Shown: positions 1 to 7,757, counted from the stretch's first letter. The stretch is 44,741 nt of DNA from a marine gamma proteobacterium HTCC2089 (GCA_905182905.1 CAJJDH010000091.1:1-44741), one strand, 5' to 3'. Program-made: numbers and translations. Notes: generated from the letters alone by a model not told the origin.

Positions 1-2
1 GG

Positions 3-146
3 GTTCTACCCTTGGCCTTATCTTGGGCCTTTGCTTTCCGGAATTTATTCATATTAGTGGGCTGGGTCATCTGGCTAGTCTACGTTAACAAAGCATTATG
101 TTTTCCTTCTTTTTTATATTTACCTCAGACTTGGGGTTGGTTCTAG
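3..146 (+). CDS. possible C-terminal end of a membrane protein (partial)
   Basis: An open frame enters from the left edge and stops with TAG at 144-146. The 47 residues are strongly hydrophobic and rich in Trp, Phe, Leu and Val, with one clear membrane-spanning stretch around residues 14-28. It could be the tail of an integral membrane protein whose body lies outside the window. A second hydrophobic frame (2-88) overlaps it, so the reading frame is not certain. I do not recognise a family. Confidence 0.2.
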   Translation, partial: VLPLALSWAFAFRNLFILVGWVIWLVYVNKALCFPSFLYLPQTWGWF

Positions 147-198
147 CGTTAACACCGAACATACTCGCGCTAATTGTTAGAACAGATTTGGTGGTGTT

Positions 199-858
199 AT
201 GACGGGTCCCTCGGAAAGAACACGAGTGCGAAGAAATGCCATGCGCGCAGAGTATGACGAGCAGGTTATCTGTGAAGTTTTACAAGCGCATAGTTTATGC
301 ACGGTGGCGTATATTGTAGCTGGCGAAGCCGCGCCCAGAATTATTCCGCAGCTATATTTTGTCAAAGACAACTATCTCTATCTGCATGGCAATCGACAGA
401 GCGCCTTGTTGAAGCATTTGGTTGGTGGCGGTGAGGTTGCTGTTTCGGTCTTGTTGGTGGACGGCATTGTTGTGGCACGTAGCGGCTTCAACTGCTCTAT
501 GAATTATCGCTCCGTGAGCCTTTTTGGTAAGGGCGAAATAGTAGAAGAGCAAGCCAAAGCCGATGCCTTGGATCTATTTGTTGAAGCGTTGATACCTGGC
601 CATAGCCAAAATGCGCGACCGACAACTACAGCTGAAAATGCTGCAACCACCGTGGTCCGTATTCCCCTAGGTGACATGGCGGCAAAAATTCGCGCGGGTG
701 ATCCAAGTGATCCGGAAGAAGATTTGGTTCTAGACACTTGGGCAGGTACCATCTCTGCCGGTTATTTGATGGGTAATCCCGTGCCCAGCGGCGATCTTAA
801 AGAAGGCGTTCACGTTCCCGATTATATTAAGAATGTGCAATTTGGCGGAAAGTCTTAG
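199..858 (+). CDS. pyridoxamine 5'-phosphate oxidase-related FMN-binding split-barrel protein
   Basis: A 219-residue soluble protein of the PNPOx-like split-barrel class. The visible family pattern is an N-terminal helix, then 'HSLCTVAYIVAGE', 'PRIIPQLYFVKDNYLYLHGN' and 'SVLLVDGIVVARSGFNCSMNYRSV'. This matches the strand order of small FMN- or heme-binding flavoproteins, with the substrate and FMN phosphate bound along the barrel. It ends with a typical C-terminal segment (WAG then a PxxxGDL-like motif). Members of this group act as flavin reductases or oxidases of unknown substrate, so no reaction can be assigned. The ATG follows a purine/G-rich stretch (ggtggtgtt). It stands alone ahead of the Hsp70 gene, with 78 bases between them. 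Confidence 0.8.
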   Translation: MTGPSERTRVRRNAMRAEYDEQVICEVLQAHSLCTVAYIVAGEAAPRIIPQLYFVKDNYLYLHGNRQSALLKHLVGGGEVAVSVLLVDGIVVARSGFNCSMNYRSVSLFGKGEIVEEQAKADALDLFVEALIPGHSQNARPTTTAENAATTVVRIPLGDMAAKIRAGDPSDPEEDLVLDTWAGTISAGYLMGNPVPSGDLKEGVHVPDYIKNVQFGGKS

Positions 859-936
859 CAGGGTTGCCAATTTTTTACGTAAGGCGGTATCAGTGTTTGG
901 AAAATATGTGTTTGTAGTTTTGCTTCGAGGTGAGTT

Positions 937-2334
937 TTGAGTCGCGTTGGTGTTGGCGTAGATTTTGGTACCAGTAACTCTGCTGCGGCGATATTTGACG
1001 GAGAATCTGTACGTCTAGTTCAGCTTGAGAGTGATGACTCAATTGTACCTTCTGCCACTTATATTGATCGCTCACTTACGGCAAAAACCGGTCAGCTTGC
1101 CGTGGACCAGTATATTGCTGACAACACCGGAAGGACTGTTGAACTTATCCCAGAGGTAGTGGGTGAAACCAGTCAGTTTGTTGACGATGGCGGTGGCGAT
1201 GAAATATCTGAAGTACAAACCGCCACACAAAAAATTTATGGCGCGCCGGTTACCGACAGCAGTTTGCAGGGCCGCCTATTTCGCGGCACCAAGCGCTTAT
1301 TAGGCGACGAAGAAGTGCGTCGGTTAATGGTCTTCGATCATCCGTTCAGACTAGTAGCTCTCATCACGCCCCTTTTGCTGCGGATTAGAAAGTCCATTGA
1401 AGCGGATATTGGCAGTTTTGCCGATGCCCATCTTGGTCATCCGGTGAACTTTGAAGGTCGGGACAAATTTTCCAATCAATTGGCGATGAGTCGACTAGGT
1501 GAAGCCTTTGGTTATGCGGGTGTGACTAAGCGTAGTTTTTATCCCGAGCCCATTGCTGCAAGTGTGAGTTTTTTGCACGCAAACCCTACCGCCCAAGGAG
1601 AAACAGTATTGTCATTAGATTTTGGCGGAGGCACCTTGGATTTTTGTTTACTGCGTCGAGAAGGCGAGGGTTTTAATGTTATCGCCACCCACGGCATTGG
1701 TTTAGGTGGAGATCACTTAGACCAGATTTTGTTCCGCCAATTACTCTTCCCGCATTTGGGCAAGGGCGAGGTATGGAAGCGCCGCGGGTTTGATCGGGAG
1801 ATTGAGACTCGATTTCCTTTTGAAGAATTTGAAGATCTGTTAGTTAACTGGGCAGTAACTTACACGCTGAATCAAAATAAATTCACCACACCGGTGATGG
1901 AGCGCATAGCCTCGGGCGGTCCCAATACAATCAAATTTGAACGTTTGCGTGACATTATTAAGCATAACTTGAGCTACTTGCTGTTTACCCGTATTCGTAA
2001 ATTGAAAGCCGACTTGTCCCACGCTGAGGTTGCTCGGTTGGATGTGCCGGAAATTGATCTGGAAATTGAGCTGTCGCGGCGCGAGTTCGAGGGGATGATT
2101 AGCGAACCATTGCAGCGCGTGGCTGAAGCATTGGATGTGACGGTTGCAAAGGCGGGCTTGCGCAATGACCAAGTAGATATTGTGCTGCGCACTGGCGGTT
2201 CCAGCTTAATCCCAGCAGTGCTTGGTTTGCTGGAAGATCGCTTTCCTGGTCGGGTGGTTGATCACGATCCGTTTACCAGTGTGGCAGCAGGCTTAGCTAT
2301 TGCTAATTATCGTGGCTTGAGCTTTACGCCATAA
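937..2334 (+). CDS. Hsp70-family ATPase, YegD-like
   Basis: A 465-residue actin-fold ATPase of the Hsp70 superfamily. The phosphate-1 loop is at residues 8-16 (DFGTSNSAA), the phosphate-2 loop near 225-235 (LDFGGGTLDF), and the adenosine motif near 415 (RTGGSSLIP). It lacks the substrate-binding domain and lid of DnaK and has the length of E. coli YegD, so it is a YegD-type orphan chaperone homologue; the client is unknown. The start is TTG, chosen because GAGG at 927-930 sits six bases upstream. No DnaJ or GrpE partner is near. The frame remains open past the TAA stop and encodes a Lys/Ser-rich tail up to 2394, which suggests a recent shortening (see findings). Confidence 0.88.
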   Translation: MSRVGVGVDFGTSNSAAAIFDGESVRLVQLESDDSIVPSATYIDRSLTAKTGQLAVDQYIADNTGRTVELIPEVVGETSQFVDDGGGDEISEVQTATQKIYGAPVTDSSLQGRLFRGTKRLLGDEEVRRLMVFDHPFRLVALITPLLLRIRKSIEADIGSFADAHLGHPVNFEGRDKFSNQLAMSRLGEAFGYAGVTKRSFYPEPIAASVSFLHANPTAQGETVLSLDFGGGTLDFCLLRREGEGFNVIATHGIGLGGDHLDQILFRQLLFPHLGKGEVWKRRGFDREIETRFPFEEFEDLLVNWAVTYTLNQNKFTTPVMERIASGGPNTIKFERLRDIIKHNLSYLLFTRIRKLKADLSHAEVARLDVPEIDLEIELSRREFEGMISEPLQRVAEALDVTVAKAGLRNDQVDIVLRTGGSSLIPAVLGLLEDRFPGRVVDHDPFTSVAAGLAIANYRGLSFTP

Positions 2335-2348
2335 GGCAAATCCGAAAA

Positions 2349-2384
2349 AAAGTCCGAAGCAAAGTCCAAAACAAAGTCCAAAGC
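2349..2384 (+). repeat. 12-bp tandem repeat, three copies, after the Hsp70 stop
   Basis: Three consecutive 12-base units of the form aaagtccRaaRc begin at 2349, 2361 and 2373. A degenerate copy precedes them and a partial one follows. In the Hsp70 reading frame beyond its TAA, each unit encodes Lys-Ser-(Glu/Lys)-(Ala/Thr)-like tetrapeptides. The repeat may be the fossil of a basic C-terminal tail rather than intergenic DNA. Confidence 0.7.
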
Positions 2385-2499
2385 AAAGACGTAAGTCATC
2401 AGCCATAAGAGTCAGGGCGTAGGTTTAATATCTGCGATAGTTCGCATTCAATTTAGCGGTGCGAATGACGTGTCAGTTTTCTGTTAACAGGACTTAATT

Positions 2500-2667
2500 A
2501 TGCTGTTATGCCAAGACGGTCATCCATTTAGCAAGGTTATTCAGACTTATTATCAAAGCTGCAACAGTCAAGATTTTGCTTTGATGATGTCTACTTTTAC
2601 CCCAGATATTGTTCACTACTTTGTCGCTCACAGCGCTGTTGTTGGGGCAGAAACCCCAGAGGCATAG
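2500..2667 (+). pseudogene. truncated SnoaL-like / NTF2-fold protein
   Basis: This 55-residue ORF starts at an ATG with AGGA eight bases upstream. It carries the recognisable first half of a SnoaL-like (nuclear transport factor 2-like) domain: 'VIQTYYQSCNSQDFALMMS' followed by 'FTPDIVHYF' and 'VVGAE'. Whole members of the fold run 110-150 residues, so the C-terminal half of the cone is missing and the product should not fold normally. The truncation point lies just before the IS91-family remnant, which suggests that transposition or the later deletion removed the rest. I looked for the second half beyond the remnant, at about 3430-3586, and did not find it. Confidence 0.65.
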
Positions 2668-2775
2668 TGATGACTTAAACCGGCGCCACAGGCCTACACG
2701 TCTCACAGTCATCTGCTGAGACGTTTGAATGTAAGTCGCGATACTGTTCATAAAAAAGTATCAGCGTAAAATGCC

Positions 2776-3363
2776 ATGTCACTGGCAAGGAACGCCACGG
2801 CGAGTCGACCGCCAAATTACCAACGTCACCAACCCGAGCAGACGCTCCTTTACCAGCTGGTTGACCGATACTATCCAGCGTTCAAGGCATCACTCGAAGC
2901 CCAAGGGCGATACCTACCTCGCTACATCCAACAAGAATTCATTGATTTCCTCCTCTCTGATTTCCTCCAATGCGGCCGCCTAGCATATGGCTTTCTTCGC
3001 GTACGTTGTGAGGCCTGCCATCATGAGCGCTTAGTCGCCTTTAGTTGTAAACGTCGTGGCTTCTGCCCCAGCTGTGGTGCACGCCAAGTGCGCTACGAAC
3101 TCAAGACGCCGTATCGCAATGGCACAACCCATGTCATATTTGAACTTATGGATTTCATTGCCAAGTTGTCAGCACTGGTGCCTAAACCGCGCGTCAATCT
3201 CAGCCGCTTCCACAGAGTCTTTGCGCCCAATAGCCAACAACGTGCGCAAGTGACGCCGACTCAGCGTGGCAGGAAGCCAGACAAATCTGAAGTGCCCGAT
3301 ACCGGCTGGGGTGACAAGAGCCCCGCACAGCGCCAATACAAGATGAACCGGGTGGCGGTATAG
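2776..3363 (+). pseudogene. IS91-family transposase with internal in-frame deletion
   Basis: The 195-residue product begins like an IS91-family (Y2/HUH) transposase. It has an N-terminal helix region, then the zinc-binding domain 'RCEACHHERLVAFSCKRR' with 'CPSCGAR' near residues 78-102. Immediately after CGAR it jumps to 'YELKTPYRNGTTHVIFE', which in full-length relatives (about 400-500 residues) lies near the C-terminus. The HUH metal site and the paired catalytic tyrosines are therefore gone, but the frame is kept across the junction near 3090. The tail 'DKSPAQRQ' resembles the family's DKTPAER motif and then ends early. It may be transcribed, but it cannot be an active transposase. Confidence 0.8.
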
Positions 3364-3408
3364 TTTCTGACAGATTTAGATTTTGTCTGTTTCTTCACAG
3401 CGTTCTAC

Positions 3409-3420
3409 GGTACGCGTACC
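3409..3420. repeat. perfect 12-bp palindrome near the IS remnant end
   Basis: GGTACGCGTACC is fully self-complementary. It is flanked by CGTT at 3401-3404 and AACG at 3423-3426, which extend the symmetry imperfectly. Its place just after the IS91-type remnant fits a terminus (oriIS/terIS-like) hairpin. It could equally be a regulatory site for the sterol desaturase-family gene downstream. Confidence 0.5.
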
Positions 3421-3586
3421 ACAACGGCATTTGTTTGTATTCAAGGAAGATTTCGGGTATGTAGCTAAAATGATAATCTTCGCTGTTCTCATTGGACAGA
3501 GCTAGAGGGAACTTGCCTAGTCATAATTTTTGTATGTGGTATATGTTATGTGGCACTACCACGACAGAAAACTATTGGAGTAATAA

Positions 3587-4585
3587 TTGGAACTGTTAGT
3601 GACGCTTGCTCAACAACTGACTGACATCACACTGGAAGAAATTCTCGGGTTCACAGGCTTTGGTGAGTTTATCAATATCGTATCTTCGGGTGACCCTGAC
3701 TTAATCTTTTCGCTGGATGGTTTATACGGCCTGTTTGCGCCCTTGATGTTTATCGTGTTCATGGTTGAAATAGTAGCGGCCATGATCAGCGGAAAGTTTA
3801 AATGGGAAAATATTCGGGTTCCTTTACTTTGTCATGTAGTAAATCGAGTTATTGGACGCACAGTTTCTCTATCGGTTGCATTTGCCGTAGCAGCGCTATT
3901 TGCGCCACTGGCACCGTTCACTATTGATTTTAGTTGGTACGGTTTGATAATTGCCTACTTTGTTTTCGAGTTCGCACATTTTATATACCATTGGCTAGGA
4001 CATAGAGTGCGTATATTTTGGTGTTTACACGCCACGCACCATTGCCCTTCACATATGAATCTGTCGGTATCCTATGCGCATTTTGTACTGGAAGCGCCGT
4101 TTGCTGATTTTATTCGAATCGGAATCTGTACATTAGCAGGTCTGGACCCGTTATTAATTGTGGTGGTATCCGGTATTGACTCTCTGTGGGGGAGTTTTAT
4201 TCATGTGGGTGAGGAAATGATGCCGGAAGGGCGCATGAGTAAACTGGAAAAATATATTCTTACCCCTGCACACCACCGAGTACACCACGCAAAAAATCCT
4301 CAGTATATGGATAAAAATTTTTGTAATCTTATCCCTGTGTGGGATCGTTTGTTTGGAACCTACCAACGCTTGCAAGAGGATAATGCACCCAACTATGGCA
4401 TCACCCGTGAGATAGACAGTAATAACTTTTACGATGTGTATTTCAGTGAATGTGTTTGTTTGATTCGCGATATTAAAAATACGCCGGGGCTGGCCAATAA
4501 GCTGTTATTACTTGTCATGCCCCCAGGGTGGGTGCCTGCAGAACTACGGCAGCCTGCTGTCACAGAACAAGAGAATGTGTCTTAG
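3587..4585 (+). CDS. sterol desaturase / fatty acid hydroxylase family membrane protein
   Basis: A 332-residue integral membrane di-iron enzyme. Hydrophobic helices lie near residues 44-65, 95-115 and 120-135. The eight-histidine motif typical of the family is present: 'HFIYHWLGHR' near 127-138, 'HATHH' near 148-152, and 'HHRVHHAKN' near 228-236. Family members use a non-heme di-iron centre and O2 to hydroxylate or desaturate sterols, carotenoids, alkylglycerols or fatty acids; the substrate here is unknown. The start is TTG, chosen because GGAG at 3577-3580 lies six bases upstream; no ATG has a comparable site. It ends in front of a repeat and hairpin region and is convergent with the NHL gene. 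Confidence 0.88.
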   Translation: MELLVTLAQQLTDITLEEILGFTGFGEFINIVSSGDPDLIFSLDGLYGLFAPLMFIVFMVEIVAAMISGKFKWENIRVPLLCHVVNRVIGRTVSLSVAFAVAALFAPLAPFTIDFSWYGLIIAYFVFEFAHFIYHWLGHRVRIFWCLHATHHCPSHMNLSVSYAHFVLEAPFADFIRIGICTLAGLDPLLIVVVSGIDSLWGSFIHVGEEMMPEGRMSKLEKYILTPAHHRVHHAKNPQYMDKNFCNLIPVWDRLFGTYQRLQEDNAPNYGITREIDSNNFYDVYFSECVCLIRDIKNTPGLANKLLLLVMPPGWVPAELRQPAVTEQENVS

Positions 4586-4609
4586 TTATAGTACACCGTC
4601 ATAGTACAA

Positions 4610-4634
4610 CGTCATTGCGAGGAACGAAGTGACG
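4610..4634. repeat. interspersed REP-like repeat
   Basis: The stretch CGTCATTGCGAGGAACGAAG continues with TGACG at 4630-4634. The ends (CGTCA and TGACG) are inverted, giving a short stem. I recognise this as a widespread bacterial interspersed repeat (the 'GCGAGGAACGAAGTGACG' type) found between genes in many unrelated genomes. Here it sits in the gap between convergent genes, as such repeats usually do. Confidence 0.6.
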
Positions 4635-4680
4635 CGGTAATACAGAGACCTTCTGTTAGGAAAATTAAATCAATCAGCTA

Positions 4681-4731
4681 AAACAGCTGGATCCCCGCGC
4701 TAACGCTCGCGCTGGCGGGCTGGAGCTGTTT
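4681..4731. terminator. large inverted repeat, probable bidirectional terminator
   Basis: AAACAGCT at 4681-4688 pairs perfectly with AGCTGTTT at 4724-4731. The inner part (tccccgcgc with gcgctggcggg) adds GC-rich pairing. The stem lies between the convergent sterol desaturase-family gene and the NHL gene. Both strands have T/A runs at the stem edge, so termination in both directions is plausible. Confidence 0.55.
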
Positions 4732-4753
4732 CAGAACGGGCACTAGTTGTTAG

Positions 4754-5728
4754 CTAGCGTTTGAATTTTAAAACACGCCCCCACTTGTTCCACTCGGTAA
4801 CCAGAATGTTACCGTCGTTATCGAAACTAATGCCGTGGGGCGAAGTGACCTTGCCAATCTCCCAGTCTTTAGGGCGGACTTTAGGGGTGCTGATTTGTTT
4901 GCGATTATCATTTGTACCCAGCTCTGCGACAATTTTGTTTGTCGCATCTAAAACAGTGACTCGCCCGTGAAGCTCCGCAATAGCCAGTAAGTTGTTGTGT
5001 ATAGATAACGCGCTTGGACGTCTTAGACGATCGTGGGTGGCGACAATGTTGCCTTTAAAATCCAGCCACACAAGACGATTGTTTTCCCTGTCGGTTACAA
5101 GCAAATTTTCACTGTCATTGCGCCCATCAATAATAATTTTGTGTGCAGTGGAGAAATTCCAGGGGGCGTTTTTTCCACCCAGTGACGTGAGGTAGTTGCC
5201 CTGTTGATCAAATTCGTGAATAAGACTGGTTGCGTAGCCGTCGGTAACAAAGATTCTATCGTCGCGGGAAATAGCAACTCCGGTAACGCGCACGCCTTTA
5301 AGCAGGCGCCGTCGTTTCTGTAGATTACTGGGAACCTCGTCGTCTATGTTTATCGCTAAAACCAGTTCACCATCCAGAGACCATTTGACCAGTCGTTCCC
5401 CCTCTAGCTCGGTGCCGTAAAGGTATTCAACTCCATCGGTGTCTCGATGAATGCGAAATCCATGGAAGTCCGAGGCTGCTCCCTCCAGGTTTCCTTTGTA
5501 ACTCCCGTCAGCAGTATAAATTTGTACCCCCGGCTTTGCTCCACCTTGCACGCTGATATAAATATCGCCGTTTGCGGAAACCGCGATATCACCGTGGCCA
5601 TCTCCAATGGTTTGTTGGCCAGGGGGAGGGGTTATAAAATCGGCGTGGTGTTGATAGTCAGGTGTGCTTTCGGAGTGGGTATGACATGAAAAACACAAAA
5701 GAAAACCAGTGAGTAAAACTTCTTTCAT
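4754..5728 (-). CDS. secreted NHL-repeat beta-propeller protein
   Basis: About 324 residues from the preferred ATG at 5728. A longer TTG-initiated frame to 5788 exists, but this ATG places a hydrophobic signal sequence (VLLTGFLLCFSC) directly at the N-terminus. The Cys after FS could be a weak lipobox. The body is built of NHL-like blades: 'GHGDIAVSANGDIYISV', 'RIFVTDGYATSLIHEFDQQG', 'LLVTDRENNRLVWLDFKG' and 'PHGISFDNDGNILVTEWN'. The fold is that of peptidyl-glycine lyase-like six-bladed propellers. It should act outside the inner membrane, as a binding protein or a lyase of unknown substrate. No operon partner is seen. Confidence 0.8.
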   Translation of the reverse strand: MKEVLLTGFLLCFSCHTHSESTPDYQHHADFITPPPGQQTIGDGHGDIAVSANGDIYISVQGGAKPGVQIYTADGSYKGNLEGAASDFHGFRIHRDTDGVEYLYGTELEGERLVKWSLDGELVLAINIDDEVPSNLQKRRRLLKGVRVTGVAISRDDRIFVTDGYATSLIHEFDQQGNYLTSLGGKNAPWNFSTAHKIIIDGRNDSENLLVTDRENNRLVWLDFKGNIVATHDRLRRPSALSIHNNLLAIAELHGRVTVLDATNKIVAELGTNDNRKQISTPKVRPKDWEIGKVTSPHGISFDNDGNILVTEWNKWGRVLKFKR

Positions 5729-6038
5729 AAAATATGGCCTGTTGTATAGACGAGTATTCATGAGGTCAGAGCAAAATAATACGGACAATTAAAACACAGT
5801 TCGGCACATTGTGAGGATAGGAATTTCGCTCGGTTGGGGACGTCAAGTTCGCCGTTATTCGTGTCAAATCAATTCCCGAGCGAGGCCCTATGTCGGTTTT
5901 TAGCTGAATTAACAAAATTACTAATGGCGGAAAACACCATGAAACTGACCATTGAATATCTAGGTTAAGTTACGCCTAAATGCCTAATAAGTGCTCAAGA
6001 TGGATAAAGCCCGCTTCCGGTCTTCCTTGCTGGTGGAC
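5729..6038. other. intergenic region with a distant inverted repeat
   Basis: This 310-base gap lies upstream of the NHL gene and downstream of the Nudix gene, both on the minus strand. It should hold the NHL promoter. TCGCTCGG at 5826-5833 and CCGAGCGA at 5876-5883 form a perfect 8-bp inverted repeat with 42 bases between, of unknown role. I see no convincing gene. Confidence 0.4.
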
Positions 6039-6662
6039 TTAATCCGGCGCGGCCTCTGCTACTTCTAAAGGCGGCCGCCACTGGGCGTCTAAGGTGGAGA
6101 AGAAAGACTTCAGCATTCGGTAGGTTAATCCCCACACAAAATGTCCTTCCTCCAACCTGTAGCCATTACATATGGTCGGCCTGTTGGCTATGGGGTAGGT
6201 GTGTGTGTCGTGGAGTGAGTTAGCCAGTAGCTGATCCATGGGTGCCCAAACTACCTCTGCTACCTCGTAATTGGGATTAAAGACTGGGTCGCCCTCTATG
6301 AGAAACACGTGGGGTGCAATGAGCATATTGAGCACACGTCCCCTTGGCTGTGCGCGTTCGTGATCCATTGCGCCCAAATACTCTGCATCGCTCAGGTCCA
6401 AGCCAATTTCTTCTTGGGTTTCGCGAATGGCGGCACCCTTTAAACCGTCGTCACTGTCTTCCAAGTGCCCACCAGGGAATGCCATTTGCCCAGACCATGG
6501 GTCTCCGTCTTTTTCAGCACGCTTTATGAACAATACATCGCACAAGGTGTCTGTTGGGCGCAAGATTATTGCTACTGCCGCTTGCCTAGTTGTTGTTTGT
6601 GGTTCTACAAAACTTGGCTTGAATGCATCCAAGTTTGCTCTGATTTTTTGAATATTAAACAC
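6039..6662 (-). CDS. Nudix hydrolase, CoA pyrophosphatase-like
   Basis: A 207-residue Nudix enzyme. The Nudix box spans about residues 64-89: GGHLED, then AAIRETQEEIGL, with the metal-binding REXXEE glutamates intact. Just upstream the segment 'LFIKRAEKDGDPWSGQMAF' followed by PGG matches the signature of the NudL/CoA-diphosphatase subgroup (an R-rich motif then GQ(V/M)(A)FPGG). The expected reaction is cleavage of CoA or acyl-CoA into phosphopantetheine and 3',5'-ADP in the cytoplasm. The start is GTG with only a weak ribosome site; family length supports it. It is transcribed away from the PaaI-like thioesterase gene at 6771, which also acts on CoA thioesters. Confidence 0.85.
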   Translation of the reverse strand: MFNIQKIRANLDAFKPSFVEPQTTTRQAAVAIILRPTDTLCDVLFIKRAEKDGDPWSGQMAFPGGHLEDSDDGLKGAAIRETQEEIGLDLSDAEYLGAMDHERAQPRGRVLNMLIAPHVFLIEGDPVFNPNYEVAEVVWAPMDQLLANSLHDTHTYPIANRPTICNGYRLEEGHFVWGLTYRMLKSFFSTLDAQWRPPLEVAEAAPD

Positions 6663-6770
6663 GCCTGATAGCCAAACCGAAAGATGTCATCATACATAAC
6701 TGTGGGGGCTAGGTGCGACTAACCCTTGGGAGGTTACATTTATGCCCTGTAACGGGTTTGACTTAGTTGG

Positions 6771-7244
6771 GTGCGAAAGCAAATGAATGATCTAGTAAAT
6801 GATAAATCCACAGCGGGCGATGCACAGCAGAGCAAGCGTGAGGCAATTCTCGCCAGCGGCTCTAATCAATGTTTCGTCTGTGGCCCTGCGAATCCAATTG
6901 GCTTGGGTGTGCTGTTCTCCATGGACGGAGATATATGCCGCGCTGAGTTTACTCCTGGGGCCCAGCACATGGGTTACGACAATGTTACTCATGGCGGTAT
7001 TGTGTTTAGCCTTCTTGATGATGTGATGGCTAACTGGGTATGGCTACAGGGGGATAGGTGCTTCACCGCGCGGGCAGATATTCGTTACCGGGCTGAGTTG
7101 CCCGTGGGTACGCCCATCCGTCTAGAAGGGCGCTGCGTTAAACGCAAAGGACGCTTGGCCCAGATGGAGGGTAAGTTAATTCGGGTGTCTGATGATTTTG
7201 TAGTTGCCGAAGCTACCGCCAGTTTTATGATGGCGTCGAGCTAA
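6771..7244 (+). CDS. PaaI-family hotdog thioesterase
   Basis: A 157-residue (153 from the ATG at 6783) single hotdog-domain protein. The motif 'CFVCGPANPIGLGVLF' near residues 35-50 and 'HGGIVFSLLDDVMANWVW' near 78-95 are typical of PaaI/YigI-type acyl-CoA thioesterases. In these the Asp (or Glu) of the central helix activates water to hydrolyse the thioester. GTG at 6771 and ATG at 6783 are both possible starts, and neither has a clear ribosome site. It is cytoplasmic and divergent from the CoA-pyrophosphatase-like gene, which suggests joint CoA or acyl-CoA housekeeping. Confidence 0.85.
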   Translation: MRKQMNDLVNDKSTAGDAQQSKREAILASGSNQCFVCGPANPIGLGVLFSMDGDICRAEFTPGAQHMGYDNVTHGGIVFSLLDDVMANWVWLQGDRCFTARADIRYRAELPVGTPIRLEGRCVKRKGRLAQMEGKLIRVSDDFVVAEATASFMMASS

Positions 7245-7350
7245 AGCGCGAAGTTATGCCCGGGAAATAGAAAAAGCGATTTAAGTGGTTGCTCAAATAT
7301 TCGATTAGGGCTAGCTTCCCCCAAGTTTCAATAAACAAGGGAGATTAGAT

Positions 7351-7737
7351 ATGGCGTATGTAACCGCTATTGTAATGTTGGCGTTGGTTCAATATTTTTA
7401 TTTCAGCATTGAAGTTGGGCGTGCGCGGGGGCGTTTTGGTATTGCAGCACCCGCAATTTCTGGTAATGAGGAGTTTGAACGTTACTTTCGCGCCCAGCAA
7501 AATACGCTGGAACAGTTAGCCATGTTTATTCCAGCAATTTATGCCACCGCTTACTACGGTAACCCGTTATACGCAGCGGCCGCAGGCGTGGTGTTTTTGA
7601 TTGGCAGAATGCTGTATTTCAGATCTTATGTTAAGGAACCGTCCAGCCGTACTTTGGGCTTTATGTTAAGTATGGTGCCAAGCCTTGGCATGGTGATAGC
7701 CGCGCTTGTATTGTCCTGCATGACTTTCATGGGCTAG
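7351..7737 (+). CDS. MAPEG family membrane protein
   Basis: A 128-residue protein with four predicted membrane helices (about residues 3-20, 58-72, 74-90 and 105-125). The signature 'RYFRAQQNTLEQLAMFIPA' near residues 45-63 is the MAPEG motif (RxxxNxxE) that binds glutathione in microsomal GST1 and leukotriene C4 synthase. Bacterial members may be glutathione transferases or peroxidases in the inner membrane; the substrate is unknown. The ATG has a good AGGGAGA ribosome site. A stem-loop and a 9-bp tandem repeat follow. Confidence 0.87.
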   Translation: MAYVTAIVMLALVQYFYFSIEVGRARGRFGIAAPAISGNEEFERYFRAQQNTLEQLAMFIPAIYATAYYGNPLYAAAAGVVFLIGRMLYFRSYVKEPSSRTLGFMLSMVPSLGMVIAALVLSCMTFMG

Positions 7738-7757
7738 CAGGTATGGGCTAGCACGCG

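Larger units (their letters stand above)
2668..3430 (+). mobile_element. IS91-family element remnant (boundaries approximate)
   Basis: This segment surrounds the deleted IS91-type transposase. The left limit is set at the truncated SnoaL-like ORF. The right limit is set just after a 12-bp palindrome at 3409-3420. IS91 elements move by rolling-circle replication and lack terminal inverted repeats, so exact ends cannot be read without an intact relative. The element cannot move by itself because the catalytic domain is lost. Confidence 0.4.

Noticed and set aside
1840-2192. Minus-strand open frames inside the Hsp70 gene
   Set aside because: They lie wholly within a strongly supported gene, have no ribosome site and show no family motif.
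5940-5970. Nine-codon ORF (MKLTIEYLG) between the NHL and Nudix genes
   Set aside because: It has no downstream gene on its strand within reach, no clear ribosome site and no attenuator-like pattern.
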